53,686 bases of DNA from Nitrobium sp046350935 (GCA_046350935.1 JAXLZK010000028.1:1-53686), one strand, 5' to 3'. Positions 7,837-17,327 are shown, numbered from the stretch's first letter. Program-made: numbers and translations. The notes: generated by a model not told the origin, from the sequence alone.

Positions 7837-9171
7837 TCAGATACCCGCTATTCTCTTTTCGACGTTTTCGACGCTCTTGTTGAGGTTCTCGTCCTTCTTC
7901 CTCTTCTCCTCTATCTGCTTGCAGGCATAAATGACCGTCGCGTGGTCCTTCCCCCCGAAATACCTGCCGATCTCGCTGAGGGAGAGCTGCGTGTGCTGCT
8001 TGGACAGGTACATCGCTATCTGGCGGGCGTTGGCGATTTCCTTCGTCCGCTTCTTCGCCTTCAGGTCCTGGATCTTCACCCCGAGATAATCGCAGACCGC
8101 CTTCTGGATGCTCTCGACGGTGACCGGCTTGTCCTCGTCGGCGATCAGGTCCTTGAGCACCACCTTCGCCATATTCAGGTCGATGGGCATGCCGGTAAGG
8201 GAGGTGTGAGCGCCCAGCTTGATAAGGCACCCCTCCAGCTCCCTGATGTTGGACTTGATCCGCGAAGCGACGAAATACGCCACCTCCTCGGGGATGGTGA
8301 GCTTTTCGAGCTCCGCCTTCCGGTAGATGATGGCGACCTTCGTCTCGACTTCGGGGGGCTGGATGTCCGCAATAAGCCCCATGCTGAACCGGGAGCGGAG
8401 CCTGTCCGTGATGTCCGATATTTCGAGGGGCGCCCTGTCGCTCGAAATGACGATCTGGCGCTGCTTCTCGTACAGGGAATTGAAGGTGTGAAAGAATTCC
8501 TCCTGGGTCGTGGTCTTGTTCGCGATGAACTGGATGTCGTCGATAAGCATCACGTCCACGTTCCGGTATTTGTCCTTGAACTCTCCCATCTTCTCGTGCC
8601 GCAGCGAGGAGATGACCTCGCTGGTAAACTGCTCGGCGGAGACGTAACAGATGGTCAGGTCGGGCCTTCTGTCCGCGATGGCGTTGCCGATGGAATTGAT
8701 GAGATGCGTTTTCCCGAGCCCGACCCCCCCGTAGATGAAAAGGGGGTTGTAGGCAAGCCCCGGGTTCTCCCCTACCCTCTTGGAAGCGGCATGGGCGAAC
8801 TGATTGGACGGCCCCACCACAAAGGTATCGAAGGTATACCGCGGGTTGAGATGGATTCCCCTGATGGCAAGCTTGTTTTTCCTGTTTTCCAGCCGGGTGT
8901 CCAGCTTGCGGAGGGCCTCGTCCTCCTTTTCGGCGGTCTTGAACCGCACAAAGACCGGGTGTTCAAGGAGTTTTTCCGCTGCTTCCGGGATGAGAGAGGG
9001 GTAATTCTCCTCTATCCACTCGCGATAAAACCTGTTGGGGATCTCGAGGGTGATGACCCTGTCCTTGAGACTGAGGATGCGTATGGGCCTGAACCAGAGC
9101 TCAAACAGGCTTTCGCCCACCTCTTCCGTAATGCCGAGAAGGCATTGATTCCACAATTCCTCAGTATTCAC
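7837..9171 (-). CDS. dnaA: chromosomal replication initiator protein DnaA
   Basis: A 444-residue protein with all four DnaA domains. The N-terminal domain (MNTEELWNQCLLGI...) is followed by a short linker. The AAA+ domain has Walker A GGVGLGKTHL, Walker B VMLIDDIQF and sensor regions (SSDRAPLEISDITDRLRSRF). The C-terminal DNA-binding domain carries the DnaA signature GGKDHATVIYACKQIEE. DnaA-ATP binds DnaA boxes and opens the origin. The upstream spacer 9172-9547 is AT-rich with a DnaA-box palindrome, so the gene is probably autoregulated and oriC-adjacent. Confidence 0.97.
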   Translation of the reverse strand: MNTEELWNQCLLGITEEVGESLFELWFRPIRILSLKDRVITLEIPNRFYREWIEENYPSLIPEAAEKLLEHPVFVRFKTAEKEDEALRKLDTRLENRKNKLAIRGIHLNPRYTFDTFVVGPSNQFAHAASKRVGENPGLAYNPLFIYGGVGLGKTHLINSIGNAIADRRPDLTICYVSAEQFTSEVISSLRHEKMGEFKDKYRNVDVMLIDDIQFIANKTTTQEEFFHTFNSLYEKQRQIVISSDRAPLEISDITDRLRSRFSMGLIADIQPPEVETKVAIIYRKAELEKLTIPEEVAYFVASRIKSNIRELEGCLIKLGAHTSLTGMPIDLNMAKVVLKDLIADEDKPVTVESIQKAVCDYLGVKIQDLKAKKRTKEIANARQIAMYLSKQHTQLSLSEIGRYFGGKDHATVIYACKQIEEKRKKDENLNKSVENVEKRIAGI

Positions 9172-9547
9172 CAGTTCTTCGTCTCCACTCTGTTTCCGGG
9201 ATTTATCACGACGGCAGAGAGAGATGCCTTATTTTCTGCCAGTGTATTCATCAAGTTATCAACAAATTGCCAACAATTGTTAATAACTTGCCGTTTTGAA
9301 GTACGCTCATTATATCCTATCCGTGAAAACAAGGGCAATAAATTGTTGGCGAATCCGTGGAGAAAAAAACCCCGCCGAAAAATACCCGTTCCCTTAATAA
9401 AATTAAGAACTTTTCGGGGAGAAAACCCTATGCATTTTCTCGAACTATCCGGGTTTTCCCCTTTTTCACCGCGCCTACTGCTACTACTGCTTTTTATTTT
9501 TAAAAGAATAATAGTAGTGCTCTCCATGCTTTTCCGGAAATTCCCTG
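9172..9547. other. candidate replication origin (oriC) spacer between dnaA and prfB
   Basis: An AT-rich 376-base spacer with no convincing gene. It holds two DnaA-box-like 9-mers in inverted orientation: TTATCAACA at 9256-9264 (one change from TTATCCACA) and its near-complement TGTTAATAA at 9278-9286. They lie inside a larger imperfect palindrome, 9253-9289 (AAGTTATCAACA...TTGTTAATAACTT). A very AT-rich stretch follows at 9487-9515, with AATAATAGTAG at its edge, which loosely resembles the DnaA-trio unwinding motif. Position beside dnaA-dnaN-gyrB supports an origin, but only two clear boxes are seen, so the call is tentative. Confidence 0.55.
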
Positions 9548-10664
9548 TCATAGAGACGACCGCATGCCGCCGGAATTCAAAAACCCCTTAATAAAAAGGT
9601 CGATCTCCCCGTCGAGAACGGCATCCACATTTCCCGCCTCCACATTCGTACGGTGGTCCTTCACAAGACGATACGGCTGGAGAACATAGGAACGTATCTG
9701 GTTTCCCCAGGAGATCCCCTTCTTATCGCCGATAAGGTCGTCCATCTTCTTTTCTCTCTCCTTCAGGGAGATATCGTACAGCCTCGATTTCAGTATTTTC
9801 ATGGCGAGCTCCCTGTTCCGGTGCTGGGAGCGCTCGCTCTGACACGAAACAATGATTCCCGAAGGGACATGGGTAAGCCTGACTGCCGAAGAGACCTTGT
9901 TCACATGCTGCCCTCCGGCCCCCGACGCACGGAAGGTATCTATCTTCAGATCTTCCTCCCTGATGTCTATCTTCACATCGTCCTCTATTTCCGGGTAGAC
10001 CAGCACCGCCGAAAAGGAGGTGTGCCTCCTCTTGTTGGCATCGAAGGGGGATATCCGCACCAGGCGGTGGATCCCCGCCTCTCCCTTCAAATAACCATAA
10101 GCGTAAGGCCCCTCGACCGTAAACGTAACGCTCTTTACGCCCGCCTCGTCGCCCGGCTGGAGGTCGGCGATTTCCACTTTGAAGTGATGGCGTTCCGTCC
10201 ATCTCAGGTACATCCTCATGAGCATCTGCGCCCAGTCCTGGCTCTCGGTGCCCCCCGCCCCCGGATGGATGGTAACGATGGCGCTGTTCTTATCCACTTC
10301 CCCCGAAAGAAGAAGGCGCAGCTCAATCTCCTCAGTCTCCTGCCTGAGCTCTTCGATCTCCTTTCGTATCTCGTCGAGGAAAATATCTCCTTCCTCCTCT
10401 CCAAGTATCCCGAGGGACTCTTCGAGGTAGAGGGTCTTTTTCAGGGCGGCTTCGACCGGCTTCAGGGCGTCGTGGATATCCGTCTTCTTCTTCTGGAGCT
10501 CCCGCATCTTCTCAGGAGAGGACCATACCTCCTCTGAAGAAAGCTCCTTTTCTATTTTTGCAAGGCGTTCCTTCTGTGCAGCGACATCAAAGATACCCTC
10601 TGAGCGCGAGCACCTTCTCTTTGACCTTTGCGATTTCCTCTCTCAATTCATTCTGTAAAAGCAT
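9548..10664 (-). CDS. prfB: peptide chain release factor 2, with programmed +1 frameshift
   Basis: Release factor for UGA and UAA stops. The main frame holds the RF2 anticodon-like SPF motif (RISPFDANKRRHTSF) and the GGQ catalytic loop (GAGGQHVNKVSSAVRLTH). The coding sequence begins at ATG 10664 with 25 codons ending RGYL, then an in-frame TGA at codon 26 (10587-10589). Shifting +1 at CTT-TGA continues as DVAAQKERLAKIEKELSSEE and joins the main frame, giving about 371 residues, normal RF2 length. This is the well-known autoregulatory frameshift: low RF2 slows termination at UGA and promotes the shift. lnt lies 20 nt upstream on the same strand. An annotation starting at 10507 would be truncated. 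Confidence 0.95.
10586..10601 (-). promoter_or_regulatory. prfB programmed frameshift site
   Basis: The minus strand reads AGA GGG TAT CTT TGA T. AGAGGG acts as the internal Shine-Dalgarno-like stimulator, CTT is the slip codon and TGA the poorly read stop. It matches the Escherichia coli AGGGGG-TAT-CTT-TGA arrangement apart from one base, including stop at codon 26. Confidence 0.93.
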
Positions 10665-10684
10665 TGCGTCTCCTCCCCGTGTCT

Positions 10685-12223
10685 CTATTTTATTTTCCCG
10701 ACAAGCAAGAGCAGGAAGCATACAATATTCAAGTAGGAAAAGATGTCTCCGTACTTGGTATACGCGGAGACCTTTGTGTCGGTTCTGATCTCCCGCACCA
10801 TGTATGTCCTTTTAAAAAGCTCTGTTTTTCCAATGATCCTTCCGTTGCTGTCGATAAAGCCCGATATGCCGGTGTTGGCGGCCCTCACCACCGGCTTCCT
10901 GTTCTCGATGGCCCTGAACACCGCCATGCTGAAGTGCTGGTAGGGCCCCTGCGTCGTACCGAACCACGCATCGTTTGTTATCGTGACCATGAAATCCCCT
11001 CCCTTGACGAAGAACTTTCTGACAAGGCCGGGGAAGATAATCTCGTAGCAGATGAGGGTGCCGAAGCTTCCGAAAGGGGTAACTGCCTTGATATAACTGT
11101 CCCCGGGAACGTAATCCCCGATCCCCGCCCCCAGCGTATTCACGAAGAAGAGAAGGGGTTTGAGGGGAACGTACTCTCCGAAGGGCACAAGATGTATTTT
11201 ATCATAAATGTAGGTAATATTTCCATTCTTATCAAGGAGTACCGCACTGTTCGTGTATCCTTTTACGGATTCGCCGTTCCTGAAAAGGACGCTTCCGAGA
11301 AGGAGATAGGAGTTCAACTGCTGTTCAAAGGAGAGGAGGCGGGTAGTAAGGTCTTTATCGCTCCCGAAGAGGAAGGGCACCGAGGTCTCGGGCCAGACGA
11401 TCAGGTGGGGGGCTTCCTGGGCTGCGGCAAAGGAGAGGTTCCTGAAAGCCGAGAGGACGGACTCCTGATAGACGGGGTCCCACTTCTTGTCCTGTTCTAT
11501 GTTCCCCTGTATTACGGCGACTTTTATGGAATGCCCGTCCCGGTGCTGATACAGGCGGTACAAGCCGTAGACAAAGCTGAGGACGAGGACGAGAGCGAGA
11601 AGGGCCAACCCGCCGTACGTGGGGAGAAAGGAAGCGAGCGGACGCTCCTTCTGCCTGCGTCGCAGCCTGAGCAGGTCCGTCAGTGCCCCGTTGACCGCAG
11701 CAACGAGAAAGGACACGCCATACACGCCGGTCATATCGGCGATCTGGATAAGGGGCTGAAACAGATACTGGCTGTACCCGAGGCTAGACCAGGGGAAGCC
11801 GCTCAGGGCATAAGAGCGGAAGAATTCGAGGGTGGTCCAGAGCACGGGGACGAGGAAGAGGGAGGGGATGTCCCTCTTTTTGACGAAAGAGACATAAAGA
11901 AAGGAGAACAACGCGGGATACAGGCTGAGGTAGAGGCAAAGGAGCAGGACGATGAAAAGACTCGGAATGAAGGGGATGTTCCCGTACTTGTTGATGGAGT
12001 GGTAGATCCAGTAGGTGGTCCCGAAAAAATAGACGACGCCGAAGAGGAAGCCCGCCTTGAACGCGGTTTTTTTATCGCTGTTGCAGAGGAAAAGGAGAAG
12101 AGGGACCAGTGCGACCCAGGCCAGGGGAAAAATGTTGAAAGTGGGAAAGCTCAGGGTGAGCAAAAAACCTGCGAGGAGGGCAGGCCAGTACCACCTATGA
12201 AAAACCGTTCTGTTTCTTTCCAT
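10685..12223 (-). CDS. lnt: apolipoprotein N-acyltransferase
   Basis: A 512-residue inner-membrane protein with about six N-terminal hydrophobic segments, a periplasmic nitrilase-type domain and a last C-terminal helix. The catalytic triad is visible: Glu in LIVWPETSVPF, Lys in YDKIHLVPFGEYVP and Cys in TLICYEIIFP, with TNDAWFG next. It adds the third acyl chain to outer-membrane lipoproteins, which implies a Gram-negative envelope. GGGAGAGG precedes the ATG. It is upstream of prfB on the same strand and divergent from kdsB. Confidence 0.94.
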   Translation of the reverse strand: MERNRTVFHRWYWPALLAGFLLTLSFPTFNIFPLAWVALVPLLLFLCNSDKKTAFKAGFLFGVVYFFGTTYWIYHSINKYGNIPFIPSLFIVLLLCLYLSLYPALFSFLYVSFVKKRDIPSLFLVPVLWTTLEFFRSYALSGFPWSSLGYSQYLFQPLIQIADMTGVYGVSFLVAAVNGALTDLLRLRRRQKERPLASFLPTYGGLALLALVLVLSFVYGLYRLYQHRDGHSIKVAVIQGNIEQDKKWDPVYQESVLSAFRNLSFAAAQEAPHLIVWPETSVPFLFGSDKDLTTRLLSFEQQLNSYLLLGSVLFRNGESVKGYTNSAVLLDKNGNITYIYDKIHLVPFGEYVPLKPLLFFVNTLGAGIGDYVPGDSYIKAVTPFGSFGTLICYEIIFPGLVRKFFVKGGDFMVTITNDAWFGTTQGPYQHFSMAVFRAIENRKPVVRAANTGISGFIDSNGRIIGKTELFKRTYMVREIRTDTKVSAYTKYGDIFSYLNIVCFLLLLVGKIK

Positions 12224-12313
12224 ACCTCTCCCTGAATGATTAAAGAAGCAAGGGATTTTTCCTTTCAGTAAGGCAAAATCAGGGCGCCCAAATATGTTAT
12301 CATAAAAAAAGTT
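12224..12313. promoter_or_regulatory. divergent lnt / kdsB promoter region, kdsB nearly leaderless
   Basis: These 90 bases separate lnt (minus) from kdsB (plus). Before kdsB the sequence is AATATGTTATCATAAAAAAA then GTT and ATG; possible -10 hexamers are TATGTT (12293-12298) and TATCAT (12298-12303). Either leaves 3-8 nt of leader, with no Shine-Dalgarno sequence. Confidence 0.5.
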
Positions 12314-13084
12314 ATGCCCGCTATCGTTATTATACCGGCCCGCTACGCCTCAACCCGTTTTCCGGGAAAACCCCTCTGCCCCCTCTTCGACAAGCCCCTC
12401 ATTCAGCATGTGTATGAAAGGACGATGCGCGCGCACCGGGTCAGCCGCGTCCTGGTGGCGACCGACGACGAAAGGATCCGGCGGGCGGTGGAAGGCTTCG
12501 GAGGAGAGGCGGTCATGACCTCGCCGGACCATCCTTCGGGCACGGACAGAATCGCCGAGACCCTCCTCCTCTTGCAGGCTTCGGGCCGGGGGGTCCCGGA
12601 TACGGACGTGGTGGTGAACGTGCAGGGGGACGAGCCGATGATTGCGCCCGAGATGGTGGACGAGGTAATCGGCGTGATGGACGATGCAAGGGCATCCCTG
12701 GGGACCCTCATGAAGAGGATCACGGAAAAGGGGGACGTCGCCAACCCGAACGTGGTGAAGGTGGTGAGGAACGCTGAAGGCTTCGCCCTGTATTTTTCGC
12801 GGGCGCCGATCCCTTTCCACCGGGACGGGCATGAGGAGAGCCTCTTATCCGATTCTTCCCATTTTTTCAAGCACATCGGCATTTATGCCTACAGGAAGGA
12901 CGTCCTCCTCCGGCTTGCACTGCTTCCTCCCTCACGCCTGGAGGAGATCGAAAAACTCGAGCAACTGCGGGCCCTGGAGAACGGCTTTTCGATAAAAGTG
13001 GGCGAAACATCGTTTGAAACCATCGGGGTGGATACCCCTGAAGATCTGGAGAGGGTGGAGAAATGTCTAAGTACATCTTTGTGA
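12314..13084 (+). CDS. kdsB: 3-deoxy-manno-octulosonate cytidylyltransferase (CMP-Kdo synthetase)
   Basis: A 256-residue cytosolic enzyme that activates Kdo with CTP for lipopolysaccharide core synthesis. Family motifs are the N-terminal nucleotide-binding IIPARYASTRFPGKPL, VVNVQGDEPMI for metal and CTP, FSRAPIPF, and the C-terminal GVDTPEDLERVE. Its last 22 nt overlap the start of pyrG, so the two are translationally linked; CTP synthase supplies the co-substrate. No Shine-Dalgarno site is present before the ATG. Confidence 0.95.
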   Translation: MPAIVIIPARYASTRFPGKPLCPLFDKPLIQHVYERTMRAHRVSRVLVATDDERIRRAVEGFGGEAVMTSPDHPSGTDRIAETLLLLQASGRGVPDTDVVVNVQGDEPMIAPEMVDEVIGVMDDARASLGTLMKRITEKGDVANPNVVKVVRNAEGFALYFSRAPIPFHRDGHEESLLSDSSHFFKHIGIYAYRKDVLLRLALLPPSRLEEIEKLEQLRALENGFSIKVGETSFETIGVDTPEDLERVEKCLSTSL

Positions 13085-14706
13085 CAGGAGGAGTCGTTTC
13101 GGCTCTCGGGAAGGGCATTGCCGCGGCCTCGATAGGGTCTCTCCTCGAGTCGAAGGGCCTGCGGGTGACCCTGCAGAAGCTTGACCCCTATATAAATGTC
13201 GATCCCGGCACCCTGAGCCCTTTCGAGCACGGAGAGGTCTTCGTTACCGACGACGGCTGCGAAACGGACCTCGACCTCGGCCATTACGAGAGGTTTACCC
13301 ATGCCCGAACGTCCGTCGAGAACAACTATACATCCGGAAAGATCTATTTCAACGTCATTACCAAGGAGAGGAGGGGAGACTACCTGGGAGATACCGTCCA
13401 GGTCGTGCCGCACATCACCGACGAGATACGGAGGGCGATCAAGGCGGCTGCCACGGACGAGTACGATGTCATCATCGTAGAGATCGGGGGCACTGTCGGC
13501 GATATCGAAAGCCTCCCCTTTCTCGAGGCGATCCGGCAGTTCCGGTACGACGTGGGGAGGGAGAACGTCCTCTATGTCCATCTCACCCTCGTCCCCTACA
13601 TCACCGCGTCGGGAGAGCTGAAGAGCAAGCCGACCCAGCACAGCGTCAAGGAGCTCAGGGCGATCGGTATTCAGCCCGACGTGCTCATCTGCCGGGCGGA
13701 CAGGACGCTGTCGGCGGAGGTCAAGAGAAAGATCGCGCTGCACTGCAACCTCGATCCGGACGCGGTCATCGCCGCGGTGGACGTGGAGACGGTCTACGAG
13801 GTGCCCCTCTGTTTCAAGAGCGAAGGCCTCGACAGGCTCCTCGACAAGAAGTTGTCCCTTGCCGGGCATCCCGAGCCCGATCTCTCGGTCTGGAGCGAGG
13901 TGGTGACGAGGATAAAGGAGCCGAAGGTGCAGACCACCATCGCCATCGTCGGGAAGTACGTGGGCCTGAAGGACGCTTACAAGAGCCTCACGGAGGCGCT
14001 GATTCACGGGGGCATCGCGAACAACGCCCGGGTGAATTTCGAGTGGGTCGATTCAGAGAAGATAGAAGAGAGGGGGGCGGACGCCTTCTTTGCCGAAGTG
14101 GACGGCATCCTTGTGCCCGGAGGGTTCGGTTCGCGGGGCATAGAGGGAAAGATCGAGGCGATACGGTATGCGCGTGAAAAGAAGATCCCCTACTTCGGCA
14201 TCTGTCTCGGGATGCAGACGGCGGTGATCGAGTTCTCGCGCAACGTCTGCCGCCTCAATGCGAACAGCACCGAGTTTGACGCAGAGACGCAGGAGGCCGT
14301 CATTTACCTCATGGAAAAGTGGTACAACCACAGGACGGGGCGGTTCGAGGAGCGCACCGCAGCTTCGCAGATGGGAGGCACCATGAGGCTGGGGGCCTAT
14401 CCGGCCGTCGTGCAGGAGGGGACGAAGGCGTTCAGCGCCTACCGCAGAAGGGAGATTTCGGAAAGGCACCGCCACCGCTACGAATTCAACAAGAAATATC
14501 AGGAGATTCTCTGCAGCAACGGCCTGACGATCAGCGCCACCTCTCCGGACGGGGAGCTGGTCGAGATCGTGGAGCTTGAGGGCCATCCCTGGTTCCTCGG
14601 GTGTCAGTTCCACCCCGAATTCAAGTCCAAGCCCATCGAGCCGCATCCCCTGTTCACGTCCTTCATCGCAGCGTCGATCAGGGAGAAGAGGGCGCTCTTT
14701 CCGTAA
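13063..14706 (+). CDS. pyrG: CTP synthase
   Basis: A 547-residue enzyme of normal length that makes CTP from UTP, ATP and glutamine. The N-terminal synthetase domain begins KYIFVTGGVVSALGKGIAAA and has LDPYINVDPGTLSPFEHGEV. The C-terminal class I glutaminase has the Cys nucleophile in PYFGICLGMQ and the His-Glu pair in QFHPEFKSKP. It overlaps kdsB by 22 nt; kdsB-pyrG order is common in Gram-negative bacteria. It is convergent with the polyketide synthase gene, 51 nt away. Confidence 0.97.
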   Translation: MSKYIFVTGGVVSALGKGIAAASIGSLLESKGLRVTLQKLDPYINVDPGTLSPFEHGEVFVTDDGCETDLDLGHYERFTHARTSVENNYTSGKIYFNVITKERRGDYLGDTVQVVPHITDEIRRAIKAAATDEYDVIIVEIGGTVGDIESLPFLEAIRQFRYDVGRENVLYVHLTLVPYITASGELKSKPTQHSVKELRAIGIQPDVLICRADRTLSAEVKRKIALHCNLDPDAVIAAVDVETVYEVPLCFKSEGLDRLLDKKLSLAGHPEPDLSVWSEVVTRIKEPKVQTTIAIVGKYVGLKDAYKSLTEALIHGGIANNARVNFEWVDSEKIEERGADAFFAEVDGILVPGGFGSRGIEGKIEAIRYAREKKIPYFGICLGMQTAVIEFSRNVCRLNANSTEFDAETQEAVIYLMEKWYNHRTGRFEERTAASQMGGTMRLGAYPAVVQEGTKAFSAYRRREISERHRHRYEFNKKYQEILCSNGLTISATSPDGELVEIVELEGHPWFLGCQFHPEFKSKPIEPHPLFTSFIAASIREKRALFP

Positions 14707-14757
14707 GGTCTCTTTCACCGCAGAGTACCCAACCCCTCCCAACCTCCCCGCCGGAAT

Positions 14758-15831
14758 CTACCCTTTCCGCAGCAGGCAGGCATGGGCGGAGAGGCCGGCG
14801 CCGAAGGCGAGCATGACGCACCACTCTCCCCTCTCTATCCCCCTCCTCTCTATCTCTTCGAGCACATACCATACGGTGGGTGACGAAAGGTTCCCGAACT
14901 CGGACAGAACGGTGCGGACCGGGCCGACCTGCTCCTCAGTAAGCCCAAGCTCCTCCCTGACCGTACTGATGATCTTCTCCCCTCCCGGATGCAGCGCCCA
15001 GTGCCGTATCTCCCCGCTGCGGAGCGAGAGGGGTGCGAGAAGTTCCTGCACCGCGCGGGAGACCGCCTTCCTGACGAGTCCCGGCAGACGCAGGGAGAGC
15101 CGGTTGTGCAACTGTCCCTCTTTATGGACGTAGCGTATATCGTCCCGGTATTCAGGGGCATAGAAGCTTGAGGAGGAGACCAGCTCGAACCCTCCTGAAC
15201 AGTCCCCGCTGCCGACAACCGCCGCCGCGGCCCCGTCGGCAAAGAGGGCGTTGGAGATGATGAGACTTACGTCATCTCCCATCTGGAAGGTGGCGCTGCA
15301 GATCTCGACCGCGATGCTCAGGGCTGCGCCGCCGCGCCGTCCTCCCGCCAGCGCCGCCGCGAGCTGCAGGTTGGGGATGGCCCCTCCGCAGCCGCTCCCC
15401 ACGAGATCGTAGGCCCGTGTGCGGGAGGGGAGACCCAATCTCCCGATGAGATAGGTTGAAATGCCGGGACAGATATACCCCGTGCAGGTATTCACGACAA
15501 GACCGTCCACCTCGTCCGCCGCCACTCCGGCGCGGTCCAGGGCCGTACGCGCCGCCTGTTCGGAGAGCTCTACCGACCAGTGGGTGAAACGGGCGATGCG
15601 GGAGTCGGGGTCTTCGTCGAGGAGGCAGTCTGGAGAGTCGAAGGCGAACCGTCTCCGCAGGATGGAGGGATGCGCGTAGACCTTTTCGATCAACGCGCGG
15701 CTCTTCTCGCTGAGCCGTCCGGCAAAGTGGCGCGCAAGAAAATCCTTCGCGTAGTCCTGGGTGGCGGTGAAGGGGGGTGAAGCAGTCGCAAAGGAAGCGA
15801 TGCGGATGCCCTCCCCGGCAGGAAGCCTCAT
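14758..15831 (-). CDS. type III polyketide synthase (chalcone/stilbene synthase family)
   Basis: A 357-residue thiolase-fold enzyme. The Cys-His-Asn triad is visible: Cys148 in VGSGCGGAIPN, His281 in WALHPGGEKII and Asn314 in FGNLSSPTVWYVLEE. Such enzymes extend an acyl-CoA starter with malonyl-CoA and cyclise it to pyrones or resorcinols; the starter here is unknown. The ATG at 15831 overlaps the radical SAM stop as ATGA, so translation is coupled. A reading to 15969 would run into the upstream gene and is rejected. Membership in an operon with a radical SAM enzyme suggests tailoring of the polyketide, which is inference. Confidence 0.9.
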   Translation of the reverse strand: MRLPAGEGIRIASFATASPPFTATQDYAKDFLARHFAGRLSEKSRALIEKVYAHPSILRRRFAFDSPDCLLDEDPDSRIARFTHWSVELSEQAARTALDRAGVAADEVDGLVVNTCTGYICPGISTYLIGRLGLPSRTRAYDLVGSGCGGAIPNLQLAAALAGGRRGGAALSIAVEICSATFQMGDDVSLIISNALFADGAAAAVVGSGDCSGGFELVSSSSFYAPEYRDDIRYVHKEGQLHNRLSLRLPGLVRKAVSRAVQELLAPLSLRSGEIRHWALHPGGEKIISTVREELGLTEEQVGPVRTVLSEFGNLSSPTVWYVLEEIERRGIERGEWCVMLAFGAGLSAHACLLRKG

Positions 15832-17327
15832 GCGGCAACTCCGAAGGTCCGGAGGCCGCGCCGTATGAAGCGGGTGTATCTCCACAGAGGCGGCCTGATG
15901 CCGCAGCGGTACCCCAGCCGGTGGAGCGCCGGAAGGAAGGGGAGCCGCAGGGAATCCGAGCTGATACAATTCATGCGGCGCGCCGCGTAGTGCCGTATCT
16001 CGTTCACCGCCCAGGAGAAATCCACCTCGGGCGAGAAGTAGAAAACCGGCTCGAGCATTTCTTCGGGAGAGAGGGAAAGGAGCCCCTGTCTCCTCGCACT
16101 TTTCGCAAGCTCCGTCTCGGGATACATCCGCACCCCCGTGTTGAAGAATACCACATCAGAGGACCGCACGCAGGTCTCAGCAAAGCGGAGGGTCTCCCTG
16201 ATGGTCGCCCTGGTCTCCCCCGGTCCGCCGACCATGAAGATCCAGAGACAGGGCAGCGCGTGGCGCCGCACCACCTGTGCGGCCCTGCTGACCACTCCTG
16301 AGTCAAAGCCCTTGCCGAGCCCGGCGAGGACCGCGTCGGAGGCGCTCTCCGCAGTGATGCCGATGCTGCGGAACCCGGCATGCTCCATCGCGGTCAGGAG
16401 GGCGTCGTCCACAAAGAGGGGATTCAGCTCGAGGCTCTGCAGGCGGGCGCCGTGGCGCATTCCCGCCAGCTTTTCCGTCACGGCCATGGCGTGCTCGGGG
16501 GGAGAATTGAACACATTATCCACAAACTCGATCTCCCGGAGACCTGAGGAGGCGAGCGTGCGGACCGCCTCCGCAACGCTCTCCGGAGTGAAAAGCCGGT
16601 AGTGCTCCCCCTCGATCTTCCGGTACGTGCAATAGACGCACCTGAAGTGGCACCCCAGCTTCGTCTGGAGCGGTATCGTGGAGAGCTGCGAAAGGTAGGC
16701 CTTCACATCGATCCAGCGGGTGAAATCGGGGCAGGGACATGCAGCGGCATGGGGAGGCGCTCCCGGCGGGTTTACCACGATCCTTCCGCCGCTGCGCCAG
16801 GCGATGCCGGGGATCTGCCGGAGCGCCTCGTTGTTGCCGAGGCTTTCGAGGAGACGGGGAAAGAGGGATTCCCCGTCCCCCAGCACCGCATAGGAAGCGC
16901 CGGTGCGGCGCATTATTTCCTCAGGCATCACCGCCAGTGCGGCGCCGCCAAGGACGAGGGGGGCGGCGGAAAGCCGGCGGAGGGTCTCCGCAAGGGGGAC
17001 CAGCTCCCGGATGAAGAAGGCCGGCTCCTGCATGTCGTTGTTGTCGATGTTCCGTACCGAGAGGCCGATGACGTCCGGCTTCCGGACCGTCACTTCACGC
17101 TCCGCCTCCCAGAGGGGGTCGCGTGCGAACATGAGGTCCAGGAGGCGTACGGTATGCCCCGCCTTCTCAGCGGCGCCCGCGACGCAGCACGCCCCGAAAG
17201 GGACCACCGGGGCGGGGGAGGCGTGGCGGTTGGTGCTTATCAGGAGTATATCCATGGCGCAGGGGAGCGCTCCTGCGGCGCTTCTCCCTGAAGCCCTTTC
17301 CTCCGGCCCGGTCCGGGAGCCTGTCAT
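15828..17327 (-). CDS. B12-binding-type radical SAM protein
   Basis: The protein has an N-terminal Rossmann-like B12-binding-type domain (from MDILLISTNRHASP, with GGAALAVMPEEIMRRTG and VLGDGES). The radical SAM core follows with the Cx3Cx2C cluster motif GCHFRCVYCTYRKIEG (cysteines about 202, 206, 209 counted from MDILL) and SIGITAESASDAV and MVGGPGET strands. A C-terminal tail follows. It likely does a SAM-dependent methylation or ring change on a lipid-like or polyketide substrate, inferred from its neighbour. The start at 17327 makes an ATGA overlap with the Yip1 gene, as at its other end; the alternative ATG at 17255 (475 residues) matches the domain start better but lacks a well-placed ribosome site. 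Confidence 0.85.
   Translation of the reverse strand: MTGSRTGPEERASGRSAAGALPCAMDILLISTNRHASPAPVVPFGACCVAGAAEKAGHTVRLLDLMFARDPLWEAEREVTVRKPDVIGLSVRNIDNNDMQEPAFFIRELVPLAETLRRLSAAPLVLGGAALAVMPEEIMRRTGASYAVLGDGESLFPRLLESLGNNEALRQIPGIAWRSGGRIVVNPPGAPPHAAACPCPDFTRWIDVKAYLSQLSTIPLQTKLGCHFRCVYCTYRKIEGEHYRLFTPESVAEAVRTLASSGLREIEFVDNVFNSPPEHAMAVTEKLAGMRHGARLQSLELNPLFVDDALLTAMEHAGFRSIGITAESASDAVLAGLGKGFDSGVVSRAAQVVRRHALPCLWIFMVGGPGETRATIRETLRFAETCVRSSDVVFFNTGVRMYPETELAKSARRQGLLSLSPEEMLEPVFYFSPEVDFSWAVNEIRHYAARRMNCISSDSLRLPFLPALHRLGYRCGIRPPLWRYTRFIRRGLRTFGVAA

Noticed and set aside
9168..9551. A 127-codon minus-strand frame between dnaA and prfB
   Set aside because: Falls in the AT-rich origin-like spacer, basic and Ser-rich without a domain, and covers the DnaA-box palindrome.
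7810..9591. A 593-codon plus-strand frame opposite dnaA
   Set aside because: Shadow of dnaA; protein is low-complexity without motifs.
12312..12320. TTATGCCCG at the kdsB start as a fourth member of the repeat after gyrB
   Set aside because: It is created by the start codon and first codons of kdsB and has no phasing with others.
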